Shown: positions 6,711 to 14,375 of the stretch, in pieces
Position numbering within the stretch: position 1 is the stretch's first letter
Layout of the letters: every line of letters begins with the position of its first letter
Source: a virus
Virus record (IMG/VR): IMGVR_UViG_3300019935_000005
Location: 1-41,693 of that record
DNA length: 41,693 nt
Reading direction: 5' to 3' (one strand)
The notes under the pieces: model-generated
Told to the model about the DNA's origin: nothing
Database searches by the model: none
Seen by the model: only the letters and a program-made list of their open reading frames with translations
Program-made: the position numbers and the translations under genes

Positions 6711-7525
6711 TAGATTTTTCAAAATCTATACTAACAAAAATTACCGATGAAGAATATTTCTCTATCGGTAAAGTTGATGCTTTTAATCATAAATCCTTAG
6801 TTACAAGTGCAAGTTTTTTTAAACAGGTGTTTGATAGAGATTTATATGAGGTTTTAATTAAAGGTAATGGAACTATATCTGATGAACTTCAATATATGTT
6901 TGATGTAGGTTCAGCTTTTCATACGTTTTGCCTGGAGCCTAAAGAATTTGAATCTAGGTATTATGTTGCAGATTTTGCTAATATTCAAGAAACTAGAAAG
7001 TTAATAAAAAGTTTAGATTATACTTTTATTGTTGAGTGTTGGAAAAATATTAAAATTAAGTATCCATTCATCTTAGATGAATCGGATCAAAACGAATTAG
7101 TGATTACTACTAATTTTTATGGAGTGCCTTATCGATGCAAAATAGATAAATTGCACGAAGTAAATGGAGTTATAAAAATTATAGACTTAAAATCAGTTTG
7201 GTTTGATTTTTATGGTAAAAAATATAAAAGAAATGGTGATGGTGTTCGCTGGGGACTGATTAAGTATATTCAAGAGCTTAACTACGATTTGCAGTCGTAT
7301 TGCTATTATCGTGCTGTTTCTCAATATTTAGAAGAAAAGGGAATTAACGCTAATATAGAGTTTTTAATTCTTATGGCTAGTAAAGATACTTATGATGTAA
7401 AAATTCTTAAGTTTAGTCCTGAAATGATAAGAAGTGGTAAAGAAAAGTTTAATGTAGTTTTCCCAGAAATCAAACAGTTTTTTGATGGTGGTATTAAATA
7501 TGTTGAACAGGAAGAGATAATATAG
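6707..7525 (+). CDS. PD-(D/E)XK exonuclease, RecE/YqaJ-like, 272 aa
   Basis: Probable 5'-3' dsDNA exonuclease working with Bet. Seen: F-D-V-G-S-A-F-H (about 65-72), C-K-I-D-K (Asp about 147), I-I-D-L-K-S (Asp 160, Lys 162) and Y-D-L-Q-S-Y-C-Y-Y (Gln about 196). Together these match the H, D, D/E-X-K and Q-x-x-x-Y motifs of RecB-like nucleases with a DUF3799-type layout. Gene order annealing protein then exonuclease is typical of phage recombination modules. The start overlaps the bet stop. Confidence 0.88.
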   Translation: MIDFSKSILTKITDEEYFSIGKVDAFNHKSLVTSASFFKQVFDRDLYEVLIKGNGTISDELQYMFDVGSAFHTFCLEPKEFESRYYVADFANIQETRKLIKSLDYTFIVECWKNIKIKYPFILDESDQNELVITTNFYGVPYRCKIDKLHEVNGVIKIIDLKSVWFDFYGKKYKRNGDGVRWGLIKYIQELNYDLQSYCYYRAVSQYLEEKGINANIEFLILMASKDTYDVKILKFSPEMIRSGKEKFNVVFPEIKQFFDGGIKYVEQEEII

Positions 7526-7573
7526 TGTGTTATTTAAGAATGATACAGATGTACAATAGATAAAGGGGTTAAG

Positions 7574-7771
7574 ATGGAAAAAGAATACTGGCAATGCGGA
7601 AAAGTAAGAAAATGTAAATGGATTGGTCTTCATGAAGAAAGATCAGAGATTAAAAGCAAAATGCATAAAGATATAAATGCTACTGATATGGTTTGTCCTA
7701 AGTGTGGAAATGATGAATTTTATACATTGAATGAAAAAGAATATCAAAAAATCAAAAACAAAATAGCATAG
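7574..7771 (+). CDS. Small zinc-ribbon protein, 65 aa
   Basis: Two cysteine clusters, W-Q-C-G-K-V-R-K-C near the start and V-C-P-K-C-G-N at about 41-47, form a probable zinc ribbon. Unknown target. AAAGGGGTTAAG precedes ATG. A 7-bp hairpin overlaps its stop codon. Confidence 0.7.
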   Translation: MEKEYWQCGKVRKCKWIGLHEERSEIKSKMHKDINATDMVCPKCGNDEFYTLNEKEYQKIKNKIA

Positions 7772-7785
7772 TTTAAATACTATGC
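7766..7785 (+). other. Hairpin over the stop codon of the zinc-ribbon gene
   Basis: GCATAGT (7766-7772), loop TTAAAT, ACTATGC (7779-7785). A perfect 7-bp stem with no following U tract, just upstream of the AAGGA site of the next gene. It may act as an mRNA processing or stability element. Confidence 0.4.
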
Positions 7786-7799
7786 GTAAGGATTAAAAA

Positions 7800-7874
7800 A
7801 TGATTAAAGAATTTATCGCAAGATTAAGAATAAAAGGGAAAACCGATTATTATAAAATAAAGGTATTTGAGTGA
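7800..7874 (+). CDS. Basic micropeptide, 24 aa
   Basis: Begins M-I-K-E-F-I-A-R-L-R and is lysine/arginine-rich. A strong AAGGATTAAAAA ribosome site precedes it. Its TGA overlaps the GTG start of the Ref-like gene, so it could work as a translational-coupling leader or a small nucleic-acid-binding peptide. Context only. Confidence 0.45.
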   Translation: MIKEFIARLRIKGKTDYYKIKVFE

Positions 7875-8263
7875 TTGGAATAACAAAAGCGGACCAGTTA
7901 AAGCATAATAAAAAGCCAAAGGTTAGTACTTTTGGGAAATCGAAAAGCTTTATTAAAAAGAAGAGTACTAAGAACTTGGCAACAACACACGAAAAAGATT
8001 ATTTACATTGGTTACATACTCAAGAAGTACCTTGTTTCGCTTGTAATAAAATGGGTAACAGTATCGAATGGCATCATGTAAAAGAACATTCAAGCGATAA
8101 GAAAGACCACACAAGCTTAATCCCTTTATGTGGTGAAGAATGTCATAGGTTAGGAAGTTATTCAGTTCATGGTAATCCTAGATGGTTTAGAGATACTTTT
8201 CCCATTGAATCACAAAGAGAAGTAGCAAAGATATTTTACGAGGAGTTTAAAGATGGATTATAA
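7871..8263 (+). CDS. Ref-like HNH nuclease, 130 aa
   Basis: C-F-A-C (about 55-58), W-H-H-V-K (about 69), L-C-G-E-E-C-H-R (about 89) and a C-terminal Y-S-V-H-G-N-P-R-W-F form a zinc-stabilised HNH fold like the RecA-dependent nuclease Ref of phage P1 and related phage proteins. Ref cuts DNA at RecA-made D-loops. That activity here is inferred from the family. The N-terminal 40 residues are very basic, as in Ref. It starts at GTG, overlapping the micropeptide stop. Confidence 0.75.
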   Translation: MIGITKADQLKHNKKPKVSTFGKSKSFIKKKSTKNLATTHEKDYLHWLHTQEVPCFACNKMGNSIEWHHVKEHSSDKKDHTSLIPLCGEECHRLGSYSVHGNPRWFRDTFPIESQREVAKIFYEEFKDGL

Positions 8264-8456
8264 GCAAATAAATATTAAATACTATGTTGATACTGTTAAT
8301 ATACAAAGTGATGATTTTGACTACTGTTCAATAAGTAAATCGCATCACGGAATACAAGTAAACGAAAACTTGAAATATAATGAAGAAAATATTATAAATA
8401 AATGCGATGAAATATCAAAGCTTATTTATGAGTTAAGGGAGTTTTTAAATGATTAA
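8253..8456 (+). CDS. Hypothetical protein, 67 aa
   Basis: Short acidic protein lying between the Ref-like and RusA genes and overlapping both. No known motif. Probably an accessory gene of the recombination operon. Confidence 0.6.
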   Translation: MDYKQINIKYYVDTVNIQSDDFDYCSISKSHHGIQVNENLKYNEENIINKCDEISKLIYELREFLND

Positions 8457-8832
8457 TTTATGGTATCCAGTAAGACCACTTCCTGCACCAAGACCACGAG
8501 TAACGAAAAAGGGAACTTATAATCCACCAATTTATACAGATTGGAAAAAAGGATTATCATTATTAGCTAAGACAAAAATTAAAAAACCTTTAGAAAATGA
8601 ATTGTTTGTGAAGATAGAATTTTTCTATGAAATTCCAAAAAGCTGGAGTAAAGCAAAAAAAGAAAATGCTAAATGGCATAAGAGCAAACCCGACATTGAT
8701 AATTTGTTGAAGTCGTGCTTAGACTCTTTAAATGGTATAGCTTATAAAGACGATGCACAAGTCGTAATGATACAAGCTAGAAAACAATACGCTAGTTTTA
8801 CTGGTGTTAAAATTGAAATAGAGGAAATATAA
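8449..8832 (+). CDS. rusA: RusA-family Holliday junction resolvase, 127 aa
   Basis: Shows the RusA signature: P-x-P-R-P-R-V near residue 12, K-P-D-I-D-N-L-L-K (Asp 82 and 84), D-S-L-N-G (Asp 92) and Y-K-D-D-A-Q-V (Asp 101 and 102). These acidic residues bind the metal ions for symmetrical cleavage of four-way junctions. Length is typical. It would resolve recombination intermediates and branched DNA before packaging. It overlaps the upstream gene and lies 1 bp from ssb. Confidence 0.92.
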   Translation: MINLWYPVRPLPAPRPRVTKKGTYNPPIYTDWKKGLSLLAKTKIKKPLENELFVKIEFFYEIPKSWSKAKKENAKWHKSKPDIDNLLKSCLDSLNGIAYKDDAQVVMIQARKQYASFTGVKIEIEEI

Positions 8833-8833
8833 A

Positions 8834-9316
8834 ATGTTTAATCAAGTAACGATAATTGGGAATTTAACAAGAGAATGGGAAACTAAATTTTTACCATCAG
8901 GCACAGAACTTAATAGTAGTGCAATTGCAACAACACATAAGTATAAAAAACAGAATGGTGAGCAGGTAGAAGAAACAATGTTTTTAGACATAAACTCTAT
9001 GGGTAAGCAAGGTTCTATACTAAAGCAATACACATCAAAAGGAAGTAAGGTATTTATTCAGGGTAGACTAGTATTTCAGCAATGGAAAGCACAAGATGGA
9101 ACAAATAGAAGCAGACACATATTAAGTGTAACAGAATTTAAGTTTTTAGATAGTAAACAAGATAATCAAAGCCATAGCCAACCAAATCAACAAATGCAAA
9201 ATGATCCACAATACCAACAATATGCTAATCAAGGTAATCAAATGATGGATAATAGAAATGGATATGATAATAATATTCCTCAAATAGATATTAATTCTGA
9301 TGAAATACCTTTCTAA
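8834..9316 (+). CDS. ssb: Single-stranded DNA-binding protein, 160 aa
   Basis: N-terminal OB fold (residues 1-105) starting M-F-N-Q-V-T-I-I-G-N-L-T, with I-Q-G-R-L near residue 76. A Gln/Asn-rich linker follows, ending in the acidic tip D-E-I-P-F that recruits partners. Last gene of the recombination operon, followed by a terminator-like hairpin. Confidence 0.95.
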   Translation: MFNQVTIIGNLTREWETKFLPSGTELNSSAIATTHKYKKQNGEQVEETMFLDINSMGKQGSILKQYTSKGSKVFIQGRLVFQQWKAQDGTNRSRHILSVTEFKFLDSKQDNQSHSQPNQQMQNDPQYQQYANQGNQMMDNRNGYDNNIPQIDINSDEIPF

Positions 9317-9334
9317 AAGTTCCAAATAGTAACA

Positions 9335-9392
9335 CATAAGTAAATTCTTTTACAAATTCTTACAATAGTATTGCAATTGATTTTTACTTATG
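9335..9392 (+). other. Long-arm stem-loop downstream of ssb
   Basis: CATAAGTAAA (9335-9344) pairs perfectly with TTTACTTATG (9383-9392). The 38-nt loop contains a small CAAT/ATTG hairpin. It lies in the 3' untranslated region of the ssb operon. Confidence 0.45.
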
Positions 9393-9446
9393 CAATAATT
9401 TATATACGCAAAAAGAAGAACAAATTTTCTTTTTATTTATAAATAA

Positions 9447-9486
9447 ATTATCATAAATCAGTATGATAATAGTATTCTTTTTTGTG
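9447..9486 (+). terminator. Probable terminator of the recombination operon
   Basis: ATTATCATA (9447-9455) and TATGATAAT (9462-9470) form a perfect 9-bp AT-rich stem with a 6-nt loop. A T-rich run (9478-9483) follows after about eight bases. Weak by E. coli standards but plausible in this base composition. Confidence 0.45.
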
Positions 9487-9513
9487 TATAACTTTAGTCA
9501 AATTAGCATAATA

Positions 9514-9720
9514 AATTATAGTATTTTTTGCAGGTGGTGTGAATAGCTCCCTGTTTTTCATAAAGAATCCGCTTTATGTTTTGGTTTGTTTATTTGACTA
9601 GGTTTTAAAATTGTAATGAGTGTAGTAGGATATTATAAAAAGGTGGGAGTCCTTGCAAAAAGCAAAAAACATAATATTACTACATTCTTTAGAGTTTTAA
9701 TTAAATAAAAAGGAGATAGA
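9514..9720 (+). ncRNA. Structured untranslated leader or small RNA
   Basis: No ORF runs through this stretch. TATAGT (about 9517-9522) could be a -10 element. Downstream are CAGG/CCTG arms (9531-9553), a perfect CATAAAG/CTTTATG hairpin (9559-9578), and a 17-bp stem: GAGTGTAGTA (9618-9627) with TACTACATTC (9678-9687), then ATATTAT (9630-9636) with ATAATAT (9671-9677) after a GG bulge. The apical 34 nt hold GGTGGGAG and two GCAAAAA runs. AAGGAG and the ATG at 9722 follow. It could be a cis leader of 9722 or an independent RNA. The rest of 9317-9721 holds only the two stem-loops listed separately. Confidence 0.5.
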
Positions 9721-9721
9721 G

Positions 9722-10111
9722 ATGAATGAATTTATAGTATGGGATGGTTTTAAAAAGAAATTTGTTAATGATGTTACTATGTATATGTCTTTTAATGAAA
9801 ATGGGACAATAAATAGTTTTAATGGTTTTGGGGATAATAAGTATTTTAACTACATCGGCTTAAAAGATATAAACAATAATAAGATATATGCTGATAGTAG
9901 TATTGTAAAACTTGAATGGAAAGACTATCGATACAGAAATGAAATAATAAGAGAGATTGGATATTTTTTATTTAATAAAGATTTAAAGTGCTTAGAGTTC
10001 AAATCGGTTGAAAGCAAGATGAAAATAAACTTTGTTATGCACATAGACTATATTCAAAGAGTTGAAATAATCGACACAATCCAAGAAAACAAATTAGGAC
10101 TGATTAAATGA
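9722..10111 (+). CDS. YopX-like protein, 129 aa
   Basis: Begins M-N-E-F-I-V-W-D and contains Y-I-G-L-K-D-I-N-N-N-K-I-Y (about residues 41-53), the core YopX motif. The usual C-terminal G-N-x-x-E-N-P-E is missing, so it is a diverged member. It lies behind a long structured leader, with AAGGAGATAGAG as a very strong ribosome site. Confidence 0.65.
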   Translation: MNEFIVWDGFKKKFVNDVTMYMSFNENGTINSFNGFGDNKYFNYIGLKDINNNKIYADSSIVKLEWKDYRYRNEIIREIGYFLFNKDLKCLEFKSVESKMKINFVMHIDYIQRVEIIDTIQENKLGLIK

Positions 10112-10362
10112 AAAATAATGAAAAATGTAAAAAGTGTAGATGGTTGCATCCTAACTTTAGTTATGGAGATTTAACAAGTAAAAACCGTCTTTTATTAGGA
10201 ACTTGCAGTAATCCATCTGTTGAATTTGTTGAAATTACTCCAGAAGATGAAACTATGGAATATTACAAATGCACAGACTTTTCGCCACTTGAAGAATTTT
10301 CAGATGAAGAATTTGCAAATAGCTTTAAAGATGATGATAGCGAGGTAATGTATTTTGAATAA
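10108..10362 (+). CDS. Small cysteine protein, 84 aa
   Basis: C-K-K-C near the start, then T-C-S and K-C-T-D-F: four or five cysteines that could bind zinc. The tail is strongly acidic (D-D-D-S-E). ATGA overlap with the YopX gene and overlap with the next gene. Similar small phage proteins are known only as hypothetical. Confidence 0.65.
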   Translation: MKNNEKCKKCRWLHPNFSYGDLTSKNRLLLGTCSNPSVEFVEITPEDETMEYYKCTDFSPLEEFSDEEFANSFKDDDSEVMYFE

Positions 10363-10912
10363 AATATTACACTTAAATACTAGATGTTTATTATCTTATT
10401 GTCATAGAATACTAATTGAAGCAGAAAAGCTCCTACAAGATGGAATTGGCAAAGTTGTTATAGATAATGCAAATGATAGAGAAAATGTCCGTGAAATAGG
10501 ATTAAGCTTTATAAAATTTTGTGAAGATAATAATTGTACTAGAGAATTTTTAGAAACTAAAATAATCCCTGCATATTTTATTAATGCTAAAAAACATTAT
10601 GGAAATATTATCAGAGTATATAATAAGTTCTTTGATGGTAGGCACATTCCTTTATTATTTGCTATTATTGTATTTCAAAGATTAAGTGTTGAAAAAACTA
10701 TTAATTTTGATATATCAGAATTGCAAAACTCAATAAAAATTTTTATGAAATCTAATCATTTAGGAAAAGATGAGATTAAATCTTTTATGGGCGGAACTAG
10801 AATAAAAAATACTGAAGTTATTTTATATCAAGATTGTGTCGATAGTATTTTTAATGTACTTAATAAGAAAAATTCAGTAAGTAGAAAAATCAATAAAAAG
10901 AAAAGGAAATAA
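10355..10912 (+). CDS. Hypothetical helical protein, 185 aa
   Basis: Helical, moderately basic, ending in a very lysine-rich tail (N-K-K-K-R-K). No known domain recognised. The TTG-type start at 10355 overlaps the upstream gene. The basic tail hints at nucleic-acid contact but is not proof. Confidence 0.6.
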   Translation: MNKILHLNTRCLLSYCHRILIEAEKLLQDGIGKVVIDNANDRENVREIGLSFIKFCEDNNCTREFLETKIIPAYFINAKKHYGNIIRVYNKFFDGRHIPLLFAIIVFQRLSVEKTINFDISELQNSIKIFMKSNHLGKDEIKSFMGGTRIKNTEVILYQDCVDSIFNVLNKKNSVSRKINKKKRK

Positions 10913-10913
10913 T

Positions 10914-11054
10914 ATGAGCGTAAGAAGTACAGTAAACCCACCAAACCATAAGTTTAAAAGTGAATTAATATTAGCTATGTTTAATATGAGAGAGAAAAAT
11001 CAAAAAAGATGGGATGAGGCAAAAGAAAATATAACTAAAAGTAACACTAAATAA
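10914..11054 (+). CDS. Hypothetical small protein, 46 aa
   Basis: Found by hand: ATG at 10914 with AAAAGGAAATAAT before it, TAA at 11052-11054. Basic N-terminus with V-N-P-P-N-H-K-F, then a helix. Its stop lies within the hairpin at 11046-11074, which probably ends this operon. Confidence 0.55.
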   Translation: MSVRSTVNPPNHKFKSELILAMFNMREKNQKRWDEAKENITKSNTK

Positions 11055-11074
11055 ATATTTTTTATTTATTTAGT
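11046..11074 (+). terminator. AT-only hairpin terminator candidate
   Basis: ACTAAATAAATA (11046-11057) and TATTTATTTAGT (11063-11074) pair perfectly over 12 bp around a T5 loop. The hairpin is almost symmetrical, so it might act in both directions. It separates the 10914 gene from the structured leader of the helicase operon. Confidence 0.5.
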
Positions 11075-11099
11075 CAAATTTGATTAAATGTTTTAAAAT

Positions 11100-11110
11100 T
11101 ATGATATAGT
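11100..11110 (+). promoter_or_regulatory. Candidate promoter of helicase operon leader
   Basis: Overlapping -10 candidates TATGAT (11100-11105) and TATAGT (11105-11110), with TTGATT at 11080-11085 as a loosely spaced -35. The start would fall near 11112-11117, just before the structured leader. Confidence 0.35.
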
Positions 11111-11124
11111 TTTATTACGAAAAC

Positions 11125-11260
11125 AATTTATTTTAACCAGAGGGTCGAAATTCTAGGAATTGAAAGACTATATCTTTATAGCCTTTTGGTTAAAGTAAAT
11201 TTTATAACCGATTAACGAATTCGACCCTCATTAATCTTATTTACTATTTTATTGTCGGAA
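11125..11260 (+). ncRNA. Structured leader, copy 1 of a two-copy RNA element
   Basis: Stem A: 11125-11139 pairs with 11187-11201 (15 bp, one G.U). Stem B: 11140-11153 pairs with 11217-11229 (13 bp, one bulged A). Hairpin C: 11064-equivalent position 11164-11172 with 11177-11185, loop TCTT, one A.C mismatch. The order A-B-C-A'-B' makes A and B cross, as in a pseudoknot. GATTAA (11210-11215) and TTAATC (11231-11236) flank strand B' and could form a competing stem D. TAACC (11205-11209) can also compete for A'. The element ends in TTTTATTGTCGGAAAG, which includes the ribosome site. Copy 2 is at 14376-14516, with different stem sequences but the same plan. Confidence 0.7.
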
Positions 11261-11269
11261 AGTTTAAAA

Positions 11270-12625
11270 ATGAATTATGATGAATTTATAGAATCTAAAA
11301 AACATAGTTCTTTCAATTATGGATTTGATCCTATTTGGATTCCAAAACAGATATTTGATTTTCAAGAATACATAGTTACTAAGGCTATTCAAAAAGGGCG
11401 TATTGGTATTTTTGCAGATACTGGCCTAGGAAAAACTAGAATATCTTTAACTATTGCTAATAACATAGTATTAAAGACTAATAAAAAAGTTTTGATATTA
11501 ACTCCTTTAGCTGTTGCCTTTCAGTTTATTAATGAAGCTATTGATATTGGAATTGATGATATTGAGTATACTAAAGATGGTAAGCATACTAAAAAAATAG
11601 TAATTTGTAATTATGAAAGATTGCACTTATTAAATAGTAATGATTTTGAATGTGTTTTACTTGATGAAAGTTCTATTCTCAAAAACTTTAAAGGTCAAAT
11701 TAAAAATCAGATAACAAGTTTTGTTAAAAAGATTCCTTATAGATTTTTAACAACTGCAACACCTTCACCTAATGACTTTATAGAATTAGGTACAAGTAGT
11801 GAAGCTTTAGGCTATATGGGATATATGGATATGCTAACAAAGTTTTTTAAGAACAATCAAAATAGTGTTGATTCTAATAATAGAAATATAGGGGAAAAGT
11901 TTTATTTAAAACCTCATGCGGAAAAAGCTTTTTTCCAATGGGTAAATACTTGGTCTATAATGGTTAAAAAACCATCTGATTTAGGATTTAGTGACGATAG
12001 ATATAATTTACCTGAACTTATTACTAATAATCATATCATTAAAAATAATAATCATTATGATATGGGTAGTTTATTTCCTGTTATCGCTAAGACCATGACT
12101 GAAGTAAGACAAGAGCAAAAACTAACAGAACAACAAAGAAGCGAAAAGGCTATAGAGTTAGCAAGTGGTAAAACTTCTGTTTATTGGTGTAATACAAATT
12201 CAGAAAGTAAAATATTAAAAGGTTTAGATAGTGAAGCTGTTGAAATCATAGGAAGTCAATCTATAGAACAAAAAGAGGAGATTTTAAAAGCTTTTGCAGA
12301 TGGAGAAATTAAAAGACTTATTACTAAAGCTAAGATGACTGGTATGGGGCTTAACTGGCAACATTGCAGCCACTCTGTATTTTTCCCTACTTGGAGTTAT
12401 GAACAATATTATCAAGCTTTAAGGCGTTTTTGGAGATTTGGTCAAAAAAATGATGTAAATATTGATATTGTTACTAGTGAGGGGATGACTAGAGTTATGG
12501 AAGCTTTATACCAAAAGACTAAAAAAGCACAAGAGCTTTACCAAAATTTAGTAAGTAATGTAAATAGTGAGTATGTGGCTGATGTAGCTAAAAAAAGAAT
12601 AGAAATAATAAAACCAAAATTTTAA
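11270..12625 (+). CDS. SNF2-like DNA helicase/translocase, 451 aa
   Basis: Superfamily 2 ATPase. Walker A is A-D-T-G-L-G-K-T (about 49-56), motif II L-L-D-E-S-S-I-L-K-N (132-139), motif III T-A-T-P-S-P-N (162-168) and motif VI Q-A-L-R-R-F-W-R-F-G-Q (382-392). D-E-S-S with following L-K-N and the R-x-G-Q ending point to SNF2-type rather than classic DEAD proteins. I chose ATG 11270 (GGAAAG seven bases before) over the in-frame TTG at 11252. Its partner, 9 bp downstream, is a DNA methyltransferase. Such pairs occur in phages and may remodel or protect phage DNA; the role here is inferred. Confidence 0.85.
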   Translation: MNYDEFIESKKHSSFNYGFDPIWIPKQIFDFQEYIVTKAIQKGRIGIFADTGLGKTRISLTIANNIVLKTNKKVLILTPLAVAFQFINEAIDIGIDDIEYTKDGKHTKKIVICNYERLHLLNSNDFECVLLDESSILKNFKGQIKNQITSFVKKIPYRFLTTATPSPNDFIELGTSSEALGYMGYMDMLTKFFKNNQNSVDSNNRNIGEKFYLKPHAEKAFFQWVNTWSIMVKKPSDLGFSDDRYNLPELITNNHIIKNNNHYDMGSLFPVIAKTMTEVRQEQKLTEQQRSEKAIELASGKTSVYWCNTNSESKILKGLDSEAVEIIGSQSIEQKEEILKAFADGEIKRLITKAKMTGMGLNWQHCSHSVFFPTWSYEQYYQALRRFWRFGQKNDVNIDIVTSEGMTRVMEALYQKTKKAQELYQNLVSNVNSEYVADVAKKRIEIIKPKF

Positions 12626-12634
12626 GGATATAAA

Positions 12635-13771
12635 ATGGAAATTGAAGAAGCAAAAAAAATACATAATGATCTGGAATCAAAAGTTAAAGATAATGGATAT
12701 AATACTGTGTCCGAAATGGATATGGGTATTCCTTCTGTCAAAGAGATTATGATTACCAATAATCATATTGTAAAAAATCAAGTAGTAACAGATGAGTACG
12801 CTATATACAATGGCGATTGTATGGAAGTTATCCAAACTTTAGAAGATGAAAGTATTGATTTAAGTGTTTATAGCCCACCTTTTGCAGGATTATATAATTA
12901 TAGTTCAGATCCTAGAGATATGAGCAACTGTGAATCTAAAGATCAATTTTTAGAACAGTATGAGTTTTTAGTTTCTCAAATGGCTAGAGTTACTAAATCA
13001 GGAAGAATAAACGCTGTTCATTGTACAGATGTATTTGATAATACTTGTAGATTATGGGATTTTCCACATGAGATAATTAAACTACATGAAAAATATGGAT
13101 TTGAATATAGAAATAAGATTACTGTTTGGAAAGAGCCTTTAAAAGTTAGGATGAGAACTATGGTACAGTCTTTAATGCACAAGTTTATAGTAGAAGATAG
13201 TACAAAGTGTTTTACTGCAATGCCTGACTATGTTTTAATATTTACTAAAAAAGGAGATAATAAAGTGCCTGTTACGCATCCGTGCGGTATTAATCACTAC
13301 GCCGGTGAAATTCCTATTTTACCAAATATTTTAAGAGCTTGGAATAATGCTAATAATTCAGATTTGAATGAAGTTGAATTATGGGATCATTTAAATAGCA
13401 TTAATGAAGATAATAAAATTACAAAACTTAATCATTATATTTGGCAGCGTTATGCTTCTAGTGTTTGGGATGATATCCGAATTGATAATGTATTGCCTTT
13501 TAAAGACTGTAAAGAAGATGACGACGAAAAACATGTACATCCTTTACAGTTAGATGTTATTGATAGAATTGTTGAATTATATTCTAATCCTGATGAGGTT
13601 GTATTGACTCCTTTTATGGGTGTAGGTAGCGAGGTGTTTAGTCCTGTATCTATGGGTAGAAAAGCTATAGGAATAGAATTAAAAGATAGTTATTTTAAAC
13701 AAGCTACTTTAAATATGAAAGATGTTCCTAAACGATTTGTAAAAAAAGCTGAACAGCAAAAACTATTTTAG
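12635..13771 (+). CDS. DNA methyltransferase (N4-cytosine or N6-adenine type), 378 aa
   Basis: Catalytic motif IV is S-P-P-F (residues 80-83), preceded by Y-N-G-D-C-M-E-V-I. The SAM-binding motif I comes late, T-P-F-M-G-V-G-S-E-V near residue 320, with G-I-E-L as motif II. This order (IV before I) is the beta class. S-P-P-F/Y is frequent in N4-cytosine and some N6-adenine enzymes, so the base modified is uncertain. An insert of about 200 residues between the motifs may hold target recognition. No restriction endonuclease is adjacent, so self-protection or regulation is likely. Confidence 0.85.
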   Translation: MEIEEAKKIHNDLESKVKDNGYNTVSEMDMGIPSVKEIMITNNHIVKNQVVTDEYAIYNGDCMEVIQTLEDESIDLSVYSPPFAGLYNYSSDPRDMSNCESKDQFLEQYEFLVSQMARVTKSGRINAVHCTDVFDNTCRLWDFPHEIIKLHEKYGFEYRNKITVWKEPLKVRMRTMVQSLMHKFIVEDSTKCFTAMPDYVLIFTKKGDNKVPVTHPCGINHYAGEIPILPNILRAWNNANNSDLNEVELWDHLNSINEDNKITKLNHYIWQRYASSVWDDIRIDNVLPFKDCKEDDDEKHVHPLQLDVIDRIVELYSNPDEVVLTPFMGVGSEVFSPVSMGRKAIGIELKDSYFKQATLNMKDVPKRFVKKAEQQKLF

Positions 13772-13779
13772 GAACAAAA

Positions 13780-14157
13780 ATGATAAATTATAAAACAAAA
13801 CAAAAACTAACATTTAAAAGCGTATCAGAATTGTACGCTTTCATGGATCAACAAAGTGATGAAGATTTTGAAATTTACTCAAAAATGTATCATATTGAAA
13901 ATCCTACTTGGCAAATTATTAAACACGATGGGAAATCTAAAGTTATTAAATTTCAAGAAGTAAAAAAGATTGATGTTTTAACTTTAGATAATATTAACTG
14001 TGTTTCTATTGATGGTGGATTTGCTTATTACGAATGTGATGTTTTTCAAGGAAAAATAAAAGTTAATTTACAAAAAAATGAGAATTTTATAAAAAGCATT
14101 GATAATTCTAATATAGATTCTAATTTATGGGATAAAATGGTTTTAAAAAGTGCTTGA
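13780..14157 (+). CDS. Hypothetical protein, 125 aa
   Basis: Soluble protein with alternating charged and hydrophobic residues and no recognised motif. It follows the methyltransferase by 8 bp, with AGGAACAAAA before ATG. Its TGA overlaps the starts of two alternative short ORFs downstream. Confidence 0.6.
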   Translation: MINYKTKQKLTFKSVSELYAFMDQQSDEDFEIYSKMYHIENPTWQIIKHDGKSKVIKFQEVKKIDVLTLDNINCVSIDGGFAYYECDVFQGKIKVNLQKNENFIKSIDNSNIDSNLWDKMVLKSA

Positions 14158-14302
14158 TGAAATTAAAACATATCGTAACTCTTGCTGTTGTATTTGTATT
14201 TATAAATACGATGGCGAGTTATCTATTAAAATACACCCTAAAACAAAAGAAAATGTAATTATTTGTGATAAATGTTACGAAAGTTTACAAAAAAGTAAAT
14301 AA
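14150..14302 (+). CDS. Small zinc-ribbon protein, 50 aa
   Basis: GTG start inside the end of the previous gene. The protein contains S-C-C-C-I-C near residue 12 and I-C-D-K-C-Y near 39, a typical paired cysteine pattern for a zinc site. An overlapping frame (14157-14258, ATG) would instead encode a 33-aa membrane peptide. The cysteine pattern makes this frame the better choice. Confidence 0.5.
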   Translation: MLDEIKTYRNSCCCICIYKYDGELSIKIHPKTKENVIICDKCYESLQKSK

Positions 14303-14375
14303 TTAAGTTTTATTTTGTTACAATTTTAAACAAAGAAAATTTTAAGTATTTTAAATCCTTTTTATTTTCTTATAT

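Noticed and set aside
9335-9687. Third copy of the twin-leader RNA
   Set aside because: AATGAG and one long stem are similar to copy 2, but no matching A/A' strands, flanking TTAATCTT or CGAAAG end was found.
11125-11236. HDV-like self-cleaving ribozyme
   Set aside because: The stem order is similar, but stem A is too long, the first pair is not the usual G.U, hairpin C is not the short P3 with its large loop, and the catalytic-C region is not seen.
11125-11236. Type III toxin-antitoxin RNA
   Set aside because: Those antitoxins are tandem short pseudoknot repeats before a small toxin nuclease. Here there is a single large unit before a helicase.
11252-11269. TTG start for the helicase
   Set aside because: The ATG at 11270 has a correctly spaced GGAAAG. 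The TTG lies within the conserved leader sequence.
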